Shown piece after piece: positions 10,778 to 21,054 of a stretch of DNA of 64,000 nt. Every line of letters begins with the position of its first letter. The stretch's first letter is position 1. The notes under the pieces are model-generated. The model was not told where the DNA came from and did not search any database. It worked only from the letters and a program-made list of their open reading frames with translations. This DNA comes from Nageia nagi. Its lineage: Eukaryota > Pinophyta. Made by a program: the position numbers and the translations under genes. The stretch is taken from assembly GCA_050084985.1 (NCBI GenBank), contig JBITNC010000001.1, positions 13,578,001-13,642,000 of the forward strand. Reading direction: 5' to 3'.

Positions 10778-11949
10778 CACTACTACAAAATAATATATTA
10801 ACATCCTTTTTTACATCTAAACATAGAGCATTTGTTTGAACTTCAACACCAAAAATTGACACAAATTTCGATGCAACTGAGAAAACAATTTTGCATCACA
10901 TTTACATAAAAATTTTGTATCGAAGTTTTCATCGGATTGCCAATTTTTGCATCAAATTTTTAGAATTTGCATTATTTTTTGCCTCAAATTTTTTAAAATT
11001 TACATCATATTTTACATCAAAATCTCAAACTTTGCATCAGTTTTTATATTGGATTTTCCAAATTTGCATTATTTTTTGCATCAAGTTTTTCAAGAAAATA
11101 TTATAGAATTATAGATCTTTTAATTTTGTATGATTTAAAAAAATGGGCTCAAAATGATATCAAGATCAAAAGTTATAGCCTCTGTAAGGTACATCATTTT
11201 TATTAAAATAATCACACAATTTTTTATCCACTTCTATGATTTTCTTTATATCTTAGATTTCCTTGTTTAATAGGTCTTTAGGGCAATAGACATTGATCCA
11301 TTAAACCAGTTTAGGAATGGGGTTAGTGGTTTAAATTTTAAAATTCTAAATTTATTGTATATATTTTTCCTAAATAATACAACAAATATTTTAATGTTAT
11401 TGTCAATTTCTTGTTGTCTTCTTCTTTGGACAATTTCTTATTGACCTTCAAAGGAATTTTTTTTTTTGCAATTGATGATTTCTCTACCATTATTATTTTT
11501 TATTTGGGTTTATTATTTGTGGGCTTATTCTCTACCTTGGGCACCATAACTATAATCGAAACCTAAAATCTAAGAAAAAATTAGCTAAAGTCTATGAAAT
11601 GTGAGGATTATGGTGAGGGTTTGTTGATATATATAGATAAGAGAGGGTATTTGATTATTGGGTAATCACTTTTGGTACATATGGAGGATAAAATGAATGT
11701 GATTCATCGATTGGTGGATTGATGAACATGTGAAATGAGTTTTAATTTTTGTTAGTGAAATGCAATGTAAACTTTGCATCAAAATTTACATCAGATTTTA
11801 CATCGATTTTTGCATCAAAAAAAGTGAAAAATAGAAAAAAAAATTAAAATGATGCATGTCAATGTAGTAGGATACAAATTAACATTGATTTTCAATTTTC
11901 ATATTTGAAAACACAAAAAAGGATTCAAATAGATCTTTTCCTAGTAGTG
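10778..11949. mobile_element. CACTA-like non-autonomous DNA transposon (1172 bp)
   Basis: The element starts CACTACTAC and ends GTAGTG (reverse complement CACTACTAGG), within RNase H of copia A. Flanking triplets are TAC (10775-10777) and TAT (11950-11952), a one-mismatch 3-bp duplication typical of CACTA elements. Both subterminal regions are filled with short TTTGCATCA / TTTACATCA motifs in both orientations, the usual transposase-binding pattern of this superfamily. No transposase frame is present. RNase H continues directly on the other side. Confidence 0.85.
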
Positions 11950-11952
11950 TAT

Positions 11953-13044
11953 TGCTCTCTCCATCATAGAGGTAGAATATCGAATCATGTCAATAGCAAT
12001 CTAGGAATCCATTTGGTTGAGGCATCTTCTAAATGAAATTGGGTATGAGCAAGCTCACCCATCTCAGATTTCTTTAGATAATCAGTTAGCTATTGCTTTA
12101 GCAAAAAATCCTATTTCTAGTTAGAGAATAAAATATGTTGAAATCCAAGCATATTTTCTCAGGGAGAAGATTTTGGATGGTATACTACAATTGCAATATT
12201 ATTCATTAGTCCTAAACTCCATTGATTTATTCACCAAGTCCCTTATTAAATTATAATTTTGCAAGCTTAGAGAATCTATTGGGTTGATAAAGTTACCCTC
12301 AAGGGGGAGTAAAGGTTGAATTCTTATTGAATTCATGTTTGTGATGATAACTTCATCCTTTGGAAGATTTTTTGGTTGTATAATGTTGATCATTTTATGT
12401 ACACCTTTGTGGTTAGTTCTCTCTATGAGGAACTAATTGTATATTTTTGAGCATATGATGGCTTTTTCAAGCATTGATTTAGTTATCCATATATGAGGAA
12501 ATAGTATGTGCATTTTGGCACTATTTAGTTATCCATATGTGAGGAACTTATTTGTGCTTATGCTCTATTTTTAACGTTGATCAACATGCATTTTTTATAT
12601 AGCAAGTGACTATAAGTATTATATTGGCATATTCATGATGACTTATATTGCACCAATGATCAGTTTATAGATGTTATTACTTGATTCATTTATCTTATAT
12701 TGATATGAATATTTATATGATGCATCTGACTGATCTTGTTTATGATTAGCTTATAACTTGTAGCTTGCAGGTTTCTTCTTGAGAGTGCAGGTTACCTACT
12801 TTGAGTGGACAGGCTCATCATGTCCATTTGTTGTTGAATGACTACTATATATAGTAAAATAAGTTATGGTTAATGATTATATTGTAAACCATTTTTTAAA
12901 TGATAAAAATAGTAAACCTCAATTTAAGATCTTGCTTATTTCTCAAAGATGTAAATGTTCTCATCTCTGATTGTATCTTTATGGAGGATAACTCTCTCTT
13001 TCTTCTCTCATATTTGCTTTATCCCAATAGTGTATTAAAGGGAG
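11953..13044 (+). pseudogene. Copia A RNase H end and 3' non-coding region
   Basis: RNase H resumes with EVEYRIMSIAI-like text and continues to a SLVNLPS-like end near 12310. About 730 bp of untranslated sequence follow, with three imperfect copies of a TATGAGGAACTAxxxxTGTG-type motif at about 12425-12560 (a vestige of the array well preserved at 36566-36852). A purine-rich AAAGGGAG tract then precedes the 3' LTR. Confidence 0.85.
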
Positions 13045-13601
13045 TGTTAGAATGCATAATGCATTATTGTAAGGTCTCTTAATATAATTCACTTAATACT
13101 TAAGGGTATCCCTAGATACCTTAAGTATTTAGTAAATATGATAATGTAAATTCACTATACTTAAAAGTATCCCTAGATATCTTTTAAGTATTTATGAATA
13201 AAATAATGTAACTTATCTTACACTCCATCTCATGAGCATGTCCCTTAGGTAAAAGGGTGATGCATGTCATGAAATTGTATGATGGTTAAAAGGATGATCT
13301 AAGGGAGAATTTTTTCCTATAAATAGAGGGCCCTCTCCTTGATATTACTCACTCAAGTTTGTAGCAAAGTTATGCTCTTGTATGGTTTGTAGGAGAAGTG
13401 AGAAAGAATTGTAAGAGAATGTTATTTGAGAATAAGATCTTATATTGCTAGATGTACTCCCTTGGTTGGAGGAACCACTTTATATTAGTGTCAACTTTGT
13501 GAGATTGGTTATTGTGTTTATGCTATTGTGATGATTTTTCAAAGAGCTTTCAAGTGATCTTGGTAGAATAAAAATTTAATCATTTAGGCTTATTTCCTTC
13601 A
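13045..13601 (+). repeat. Copia A 3' LTR
   Basis: A 557-bp LTR, TGTTA to TTCA, paired with 4630-5179. TTTTA follows, and the gypsy reading frame resumes immediately at 13602 with the FLVM-FGLKNAPTTFH block. Confidence 0.92.
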
Positions 13602-15122
13602 TTTTAAGTTTTTAGTCATGTTGTTTGGGTTGAAAAATGCCCCAACCACCTTCCATTATGCTATAAATTAGGTCTTTAGGGAGCAATTGAGGAAGTATGT
13701 GTTGGTGTTCTTTGATGATATCCTCATTTGTTTCAGTCTTGGAGATCTTGCAACAGCAACAATTTTATGCTAAGAAGTCTAAGTATGAGTTTGTGATGAT
13801 CCATATCTTGTATTTGGTGTATGTGATCAACCATGAGGGAGTTCATGTGGATGTCCAAAAGATAGTTGTCATCCAATAATGGTCCATGCCCATCACCTTG
13901 ATGCATCTAAAGGGATTCTTGGGGTTATGTAACTATTACAAGAGATTCATTCAAGGATTCTTATAATATGTTACCCTCTTGATGCAGTTGACCAAGAAGG
14001 ATGCATTCATATGGAGTGAGGCAATTCAAACAACTTTTGAGGATCTCAAGTGAGTAATGTGATATTTTCTTTATTTAGCAATTTCTAATTTTTCTATTCC
14101 ATTTATTTTTTATTTTGATACATCTAGATATGGTGTAGGGGCTATCATCATGCAAAAAGGGTAGCCAATTACTTTTGAAAGTAGTAAACTCATCCCTATT
14201 GAGATAATTTTTAGCATGTATGACACAAAGAGATGTTGGCAATTATGTATGTGTTGTCTAGATTCAAGCAATATTTGGTGTGTGTACAATTTATGGTCAA
14301 AACAAATCATAATAGCTTGAAACATTGCCTTGAGTAGTTGGATCTCTATAAAAAAAAAATGGGTGAGTAAATTGTAGTATTATGATTTTGTGATTGAGTA
14401 TATTAGGGGTAATAAAAACATAACTATGGATGCACTCTTATGTAACCCTTATTTACACTCTCTCTCTCTATAATTATTGTTGATTGGAAGATATCAAATT
14501 TGGCTAAGTATGTTAAGGATGATTTTGCCTTTAACATCTTTGAAGGATGCCTAAAAGATGGCAAGTTTAGAGTTAGAGATGGGTTGATCTTGTACAAAAA
14601 TACAATTTTTCTTATGCCAAGATCAAAAATAAAGGATAAGATCATCATTTCCATGCATAACATGCCTTTAGCTAGCCATCCAAGGATAGTCAAGACATAT
14701 AGGTATCTGAGGGAGAGATTCACATGGAGAGGACTAAAAGAGGACATATTCAAGCATGTGAAGGAATGTGCTAAGTGCTAAGAAAATAAGATATAAAATA
14801 TACATCCACCTAGTTTGTTGTAGTCTTCGCCATTCTAGAATAAAAATGGAAGAGCATCTTTATGGATTTCATCATCGGATTACCCAAGAATCAAGGTAAA
14901 CATTGCATTTTTGTTGTAGTGGATAAATTAGCTAAACATACCCATTTCTTTTATGTTTTAATTGCATATACAATCATACAAGTTGTTGAAATTTTATTCA
15001 AAGAAGTATTTATATTCCATGGGCTACCAAAGGAAATTATGAGTGATAGTAATAACAAATTCATGAGCATCTTCTCGTAAGAGCTTTTCAAGCTAAGTGG
15101 GACAATTTTGACACCAAGTACC
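13602..15122 (+). pseudogene. Ty3-gypsy RT end, RNase H and integrase (decayed)
   Basis: This is the continuation of the gypsy pol cut at 4629. FGLKNAPTTFHYAIN and the catalytic VLVFFDDILI block (about 13700) are readable, followed by RNase H remnants (HKEMLAIMYVL at about 14225, the TNHNSLKH block at about 14300). The integrase zinc-binding domain lies in an open stretch at 14500-14781, with HNMPLASHP and a terminal KECAKC. The catalytic core start is at 14862-15080 (MDFIIGLPKNQGKHCIFVVVDK, FHGLPKEIMSD). Stops and frameshifts are frequent. It is interrupted at 15122 by a solo LTR. Confidence 0.9.
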
Positions 15123-15617
15123 TGAGAGAATTGCACTATAACATAAACAATCCTAAACTCCCAAGATCACATGAAAGCTCACAAAACACATCTAACTAAC
15201 TCACAAAGCAATCTCACAAAGATAACACGAGATGTAAGTGGTTCCTCCAACTAGGAGTACATCCACTAACTAGATCTCTCTTAACAAATATGAGCTCTTA
15301 TAATCCTTCGACTCTTTTCTCCTAGCCACTATCCGATAGCGTAACTTTACTCCATAATTGGTGTATAATCACAAAGAGGGAGCCTTCTATTTATAGGCCA
15401 AAATCCCTCTTTGGATCACCCTTTTATCCAATGTACAAAAGCATGACATGCACATCCTTTTACCCAAGGGCCATGCTCATGACATGGAGTGTAGGACAAG
15501 TTACATTATCATATTCACTTAAATACTTAAGGTATCAAATGATACCCTTAAGTATTAGTGTACTTACATAAAAGATTATTAAAAAACCTTTACAATAATG
15601 CATTATACATTCCAACA
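15123..15617 (-). repeat. Solo LTR of the copia A family, reverse orientation
   Basis: A 495-bp sequence reading TGTTGG to TCTCTCA on the minus strand, closely related to the LTRs at 29170, 45655 and 46669. It is flanked by perfect GTACC duplications (15118-15122 and 15618-15622) and has no internal sequence, so it is a solo LTR left by recombination. It sits in the TPSTSYHPQPDG block of the gypsy integrase. Confidence 0.95.
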
Positions 15618-16400
15618 GTACCAGCTATCATCCTTAACCTGATGGAAAAATTAAAATAGTAAATAAATAATTGGAAGGCTATAAACAATAAGCATAGGTA
15701 AAATGGATTCATCTTGAAGAGTATTTCTACAATTCTTCATATCATATCTGCATCCAAATATCCCCTTTTATTGCGTTGTATGGGTATGAGGCTCTAAGCT
15801 TTATAGATTTGATTTTGAGGATGGGAAAGTGCCCAAAGCTAAGGAGTTTTTTACAGGACAACCAAGACATCATGAGAGAACTCAATGAGTGCATTCAATT
15901 AGCCCAAAGTTGTTAAAAGAATTGTGTTGACCAACATAGGACTAAACACTCATTTAAGAAAGGGGATATGGTGTATTTGAGGATGCAACCATATAAGCAA
16001 TCCACACTCAAAAAGAAGGGGATTGAAAAACTCAAGCCATGATTTTTTGGACCCTATAAAATCTTACGCAAGGTGGGAGAGGAAGCCTATGAGTTGGATT
16101 TGCCATCCATTAGCAAACTCCATAATGTCTTCTATGTTTCTTTCTTGAAGAAGGCTTTAGGATGATATGTGACTCCTTCGCCAAATTTACCATCACTTAA
16201 TGATGAAGGACAATTGATTTTGGTACCTGAACATATATTGGATACTAGAGAGAGAAAATTGAGATCTAGAACATAAAAGAGCATTTGCTCAAATAGACAA
16301 ACCTACCATATGAGGATGCCACATGGGAAGGACCTGAGATACTTTCACATCCAACTTTCAATTGCTTAGGATCAAGAAATTTGAGAGGGGCATATTTTTA
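15618..16400 (+). pseudogene. Ty3-gypsy integrase C-terminus and chromodomain-like end
   Basis: The integrase resumes after the solo LTR. Readable blocks are KGDMVYLRMQPYKQ (about 15960), [20 protein letters not shown] (about 16040-16100), [14 protein letters not shown], and a chromodomain-like tail (EHILDTRERKLRSR, then YEDATWEGPE) at about 16225-16345. A GAGAGGGGC purine tract at about 16382 is a candidate polypurine tract. The chromodomain places the element among the plant chromoviruses; there are several stops. Confidence 0.87.
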
Positions 16401-18970
16401 ATGTTTTATTTTTAGAGTTATTCCTTTTTAGGAGTGATTTAATAGATAGTAGTATTTTTAATGTATTTAAGCATGATTGTAACCTAGGATAAGAGACTTG
16501 TGGGTCCAAGCGACCAATTATGAGCCCTAAAAAGTGGTACATATCCCTCCTTAAATAGATAGGAGTGTTTAGTGATGTTATAATTGATTGTTGAGATATC
16601 AAGGCATGGTTGTACATGATCCCAAGGTCAACCCATTCATTTGAATCATGACACCAAGCTAGCATATATTCCTAGACAAGATCTAGGCCACCTAGTAAGA
16701 TGTCAAGCTATATAAGGGGTTGGCATATCATCTTGAGATAATTTTTGGTATATTTGATATTGATACTTGAAGACTTGGCATGGATTCAAGCATGGCCTCT
16801 TGGTATAACATCAAGGGAAGGGTTAGCAGGTTGGGATCATGTTGATCATTGACTAAGGCGAAGCATCTTAGTCCATCTAGTGGGATTTCGAAGTTACACT
16901 TCTACCTTTGATGGTTTATAGGCAATTGGGAAGAGCCCTTTGGTGGAGCATCCATAGTCTAAGGGAGTGTAGCTGCCCCATTGATCCATCCATCCGAGCG
17001 TTTGAGATCCTAATGTGATATGTCATTTTTTTAAGGATATATTTGATATTGTTGAGTGATATATTTGATCCATTGAGCCAGACATCAAGCCCTTTTGGCC
17101 ATTATTATATTGTATTTAGATCTTCTTTGATATATTGATGTGCGACACTTGGATCTCATATTTTATCTTATGACATTGAGTATTTTTACATTGATTCATA
17201 TTTGATCTATCTTGCATGAGTTGTTGCATTTTTTCCATTAACATTTTGAAATAAAAATATTTTGGAACTTCACATCATTAATGGTCAAGATAGAGCAGGT
17301 TTCTTCTTTCACGAAATTTTCACTTCCCAACTCAATTAGGTCGTGACTGTTTACCAACTAGGCATGATATCTTAACATCCTTTTTATATCTTTGTGAGTA
17401 TCTTCTTTCATCTAAGATGCTTCACTCCCAAGCAAGTAGATTTACATCCCTTGAACCAATCATAATATGCATTTGGGGAAGTAATATGTATTTTGGTCTC
17501 TCGATTGTAAGGCAAATGCTTTCTAGAAACCCAATAACCTCTTCTTGGTTTTAATCAAGAGGACTCAAAGGATTTTAAATGCAGAAGAAAAGCAACCACA
17601 AAGAATCAATAGGTTTGTACAAAGATGTGCCATGAAAGTCTATTCACAACCCAACCTTTTGGTAATTGAAAAGTGTGAAGTGAACCTCAAGATGATGAGT
17701 ATGCTAAATCTAATGACTTGAAGATAACATATTTATCAAACATGAGATGGTCACTAGAATATGACCCAACTTGAAAATTATATCAATCAAATAGCCCATC
17801 CATGGATGGCATGTTATTTCACTATAAAAGATTCATTTAACAACTCTTATTTGCTACGCTTCCTTGTGTTCTACAACTAACCACATCTTATTAATATTTA
17901 ATATTCCTTATTTCAACTTGATCTTTAGCAACTAATGATGCTTTGTTTATTTCAATAGTTTATGTCTTCATAGTATTCAATAATTTTTCATGGTTAATTG
18001 CTTCTCCTAGCATCTCTATACAAGGGTAAGGGCCTCTTTCAAAACCCTCTTTTTTTCTCTAATGAAAAAATAATTAGCATAAAAAAGGCTATGGTAGAAG
18101 TATTAACTATCAAAAATCAAAACATAAGATCCTATCAAAGTGCCGCAAAATTATTGAAAATTTTAGAAAATTATCGAATCTTTGTTTATTCTCGAATCCC
18201 ATATCATTGATAGTTTTAAACGTCTTAGAAAGCTTTAAGGTACTAAAGGCCACACTTAATGTTATGAAAGATATGGGATCCAAGAACAAATAAAGGATAC
18301 ACCAATAAGTTGTGAGAGCTCAAGAAGTAATTGAGAGCTGTAAACAAAGATCTAAAGGGATATAATAAGAAAGTGAGAGCCGAGGAAGTTATAACTAAGG
18401 AGAGGCTGAGAATGAGGAAATATATAATTAGTCCAAGTCCATTATTGAGCTTGATGTGTGCGATTCATAGGCTAATTTTAGGTTGTATCTGTGTATCTTA
18501 GAGCTACTGGGGAAGGCAATATTGTCACTATCATTATTATTATCACTATCAAAGAAACTATTTTTCAATATCAACAACAAAAAAATTGTTCAACCCTAAT
18601 GTGATCATCCTCTTATTGAAGTATAAACTCAAAGGCCATATGATTATTGAGATGACAATTGACCTATATGAAAAAAGATAACTCTTGATGGATGGAGAGC
18701 CTTATTATAAAAAGATTATTTAATCTTATTATGGTCATCCTCTTATTTGAAAAGGATTTGTAATTCGTTTATATAGGTGAAAGATATTATAATTAACATT
18801 TTATAAGTGAATAAAGTTATGACAGTCTTCGTAAGTGAAGAGTAAGAGTGTTAGTATGTGAGTCGATGAAAACTTTAATATATATGTTTAAAAAATCATT
18901 TCAATTTAAAAGTATTATACTTTACTTGAAATAATAAATAACTTTTATAAAACAATTTAACAATAATATA
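16401..18970. other. Gypsy 3' flank or LTR and unassigned AT-rich DNA
   Basis: The first kilobase after the gypsy polypurine tract probably holds its 3' LTR, but I could not fix its end because the 5' LTR was not found. The rest (about 17300-18970) is AT-rich with no convincing gene. The 70-codon open frame at 17998-18210 has no recognisable motif. A short TTATTATTATCACTATC microsatellite-like run is at about 18530. Confidence 0.4.
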
Positions 18971-19479
18971 ACATTTCAAGTTGATTGGTCGATATGCTCT
19001 CCAATGTACACAAAATTAAAAAGTCCAAACCAAAGCATCCCTAACGGTCAACTTTGTACAGTTGGATTGTCAATTCATCAACGGGCCATATTCCATCCTA
19101 TTTTGTTGGAAACAAATCTCTACCGCTGGCTAATAATACGACTCGTGGTATCTGGTCTTCGCGCCGTCAATATCTTTGTTATTATTATTATTTTAATATT
19201 CGAATAACAGTCGTCATAAGATGGACTTTTTCAACTCTATCCGGCATGCACTTTAGCTCATCCGACGGTACAATGCTTTCCTTCGCCCCCGCACCGTAGG
19301 ATTTCGGACATATTGAATGCTAATTAGACTGTCGCAAGTTTGACCTTCTAGAGAAGTTTGACTACTGCAATGTAAGCTTCTGGAAGCTTGGACGCATTTG
19401 CCTGCGAAAGACAACGTGGTAGAGCATCAAATCAACCCTTCTGCCAATCTTTCCACGTTTAAAGCAAGCTCTATTGATC

Positions 19480-19725
19480 TTTCAACAAGACATCTCTATA
19501 CATATACAGTGTGTATCCATCCCTCCAAACCCAGACACCGCTGCATATATACACTGAATATACATCCAAACACATATATACACATTACGCTCAGTGTAAT
19601 CTCAGGGTTGATTCATTGGAGCGATATAAACACACCGAGTAGCCCACCCACCTGGTGCATATACACAGAGTATCCATCATCCGTGTTCCTTAACCCAGGA
19701 CATATACACAGTGAATATCCAGCTA
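19480..19725 (+). promoter_or_regulatory. Upstream region of the left BTB gene with TATACAC-type repeats
   Basis: The 250 bp before the start codon hold five imperfect copies of a CATATACACAGTGAATATCC-like motif (about 19500, 19541, 19570, 19658, 19702). A TATAAA string lies at 19625-19630; the right copy has TATACA at that point. The repeats are partly shared with the right arm but differ by indels. They could be 5' UTR or promoter sequence; no transcript evidence is available here. Confidence 0.45.
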
Positions 19726-19728
19726 GCG

Positions 19729-21054
19729 ATGCCTCCGTTCCAGGGCCAGTCTACCCTGCAGGCGCCTCCGTCCTATCCCCAGAAGGCCATCGTTACCATC
19801 AATGTGGGCGGAACCCTATTCCAGACCTCCGCCGCTACCTTATTCCGCGCCGACCCGGGTTCGATCCTCTGCAAGACCCACAAAAAATACGACGAAACCC
19901 TGTTTTTCGACCGCGATCCAGAGATCTTCTCCCTACTCATCTCCATCCTCCGGACCTCCAAATATTTCCCGTCAACTAACGCCGATTTCTCGCTCAACGA
20001 AATTCTCATGGAGGCCTCCTACTATGGCGTCGTGGGCGCCGTGAAGGCGGCCCTCTCTCCTCCGCCATTCGATGCCCTCGATGCCGTCAAGAAATCCGTC
20101 GTGGTGCCCTCGGGACGGGACGATGTATCATCCCTGTCAGTTGACGGTGACGGAAATCTGCTCTTCTCCCACGGAAGCAAAATCTCCGTCTACGATTGGA
20201 CGCTGCAGAAAAGAGCGACGGTCTTGACTCACTTCAACTGCATCGACTCCCTGACGGCAATTTCTCCGTCGATCGCCGTAGCCGGTGCCGTCGATTTCCC
20301 GGGCCTCCACGTGTACGACCTGCACCGGAAAACCCACGCGGCAGCCGTCCACTGGGTGTCCTCGTCCCCGGAGTTGCGCCTCCACGCGCCGACCGTGCAG
20401 GCGACGGCGTTTTGTCCGTCGAGCAAGTTGATTTTCTCCAGCTTCGAGAGCAGCCGGAAGAACGCCCACACAATTCTGTTAATTGACGGAGAATCTTTCC
20501 GTTCCGTGGCGGAATTGGGCCGCGAGATCTGCTCCGCCGTCAATTCCGAGTCCCCTGCAACAAAGCTGGAGTGGATAAACACCTACAACTTGCTTTTGTC
20601 GAGTTCTGTTAACAGCGGTCCGTTTGGTTACAGAGGGGTAGTAAAACTATGGGATATTAGATCTCAGAAAGTTGTTTGGCAATGCCGGGAATCGAACCCT
20701 GCACCTGGCGGAAAATCGGATGCATCTTATTCGGACTGTTTTTCGGACGTGGCCGTGGGTGAAGATTTCGGGGCTATTTTCAAGGTGGGCGTGAGGGATG
20801 GGGGGCTTTTCATGGCGGATTTGCGGAATCTTCAAGTGGCTAATCCCTGGATTTTTGTGGGTGATTCGAACCCGGCACCTGGGGGTTGCTCTGGTGGTGC
20901 CCAAAACAAGGTGTTGGGTTATGGAAAGCAGGTGTTTGTGAGCAGGGGTAGGGATTTGGAGGCGTGGTGTGATGTAGGTTCCATGGAGGGGAAGGTTTTG
21001 AGGAGAAGCGTTGTGGGTGGTAGGGAGAGGGGGACAGAATCACCAGGATGGTAG
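19729..21054 (+). CDS. BTB/POZ (T1) and WD40-like domain protein, left copy with frameshifted C-terminus
   Basis: This encodes 441 residues from the ATG at 19729, chosen because both copies share it; an in-frame ATG lies 18 bp upstream at 19711 here only. A KCTD-type T1/BTB domain spans about residues 21-108 (INVGGTLFQTS at 24-34, FFDRDPEIFSLLISILR at 59-75, EASYYGV at 95-101). A degenerate WD40/YVTN-like region follows, with VKLWDIRSQKVVWQC as the clearest blade. The family matches Arabidopsis proteins annotated as BTB/POZ with WD40-like repeats (At5g41330 type), thought to act as CUL3 adaptor candidates; this role is inferred. One base is missing near 21027 relative to the right copy. This replaces the last ~27 residues with a short alternative tail, and the ancestral stop would be at about 21131. 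No introns are seen. It may be a pseudogene or a slightly shortened functional copy. Confidence 0.9.
   Translation: MPPFQGQSTLQAPPSYPQKAIVTINVGGTLFQTSAATLFRADPGSILCKTHKKYDETLFFDRDPEIFSLLISILRTSKYFPSTNADFSLNEILMEASYYGVVGAVKAALSPPPFDALDAVKKSVVVPSGRDDVSSLSVDGDGNLLFSHGSKISVYDWTLQKRATVLTHFNCIDSLTAISPSIAVAGAVDFPGLHVYDLHRKTHAAAVHWVSSSPELRLHAPTVQATAFCPSSKLIFSSFESSRKNAHTILLIDGESFRSVAELGREICSAVNSESPATKLEWINTYNLLLSSSVNSGPFGYRGVVKLWDIRSQKVVWQCRESNPAPGGKSDASYSDCFSDVAVGEDFGAIFKVGVRDGGLFMADLRNLQVANPWIFVGDSNPAPGGCSGGAQNKVLGYGKQVFVSRGRDLEAWCDVGSMEGKVLRRSVVGGRERGTESPGW

Noticed and set aside
19398-19979. 193-codon frame overlapping the start of the left BTB gene
   Set aside because: It runs out of frame through the T1 domain and is not kept in the right copy.
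20137-20582. Overlapping frames on both strands within the BTB gene, mirrored at 54491-54897
   Set aside because: Shadow frames of a GC-rich coding sequence; their similarity between arms follows from the BTB identity.
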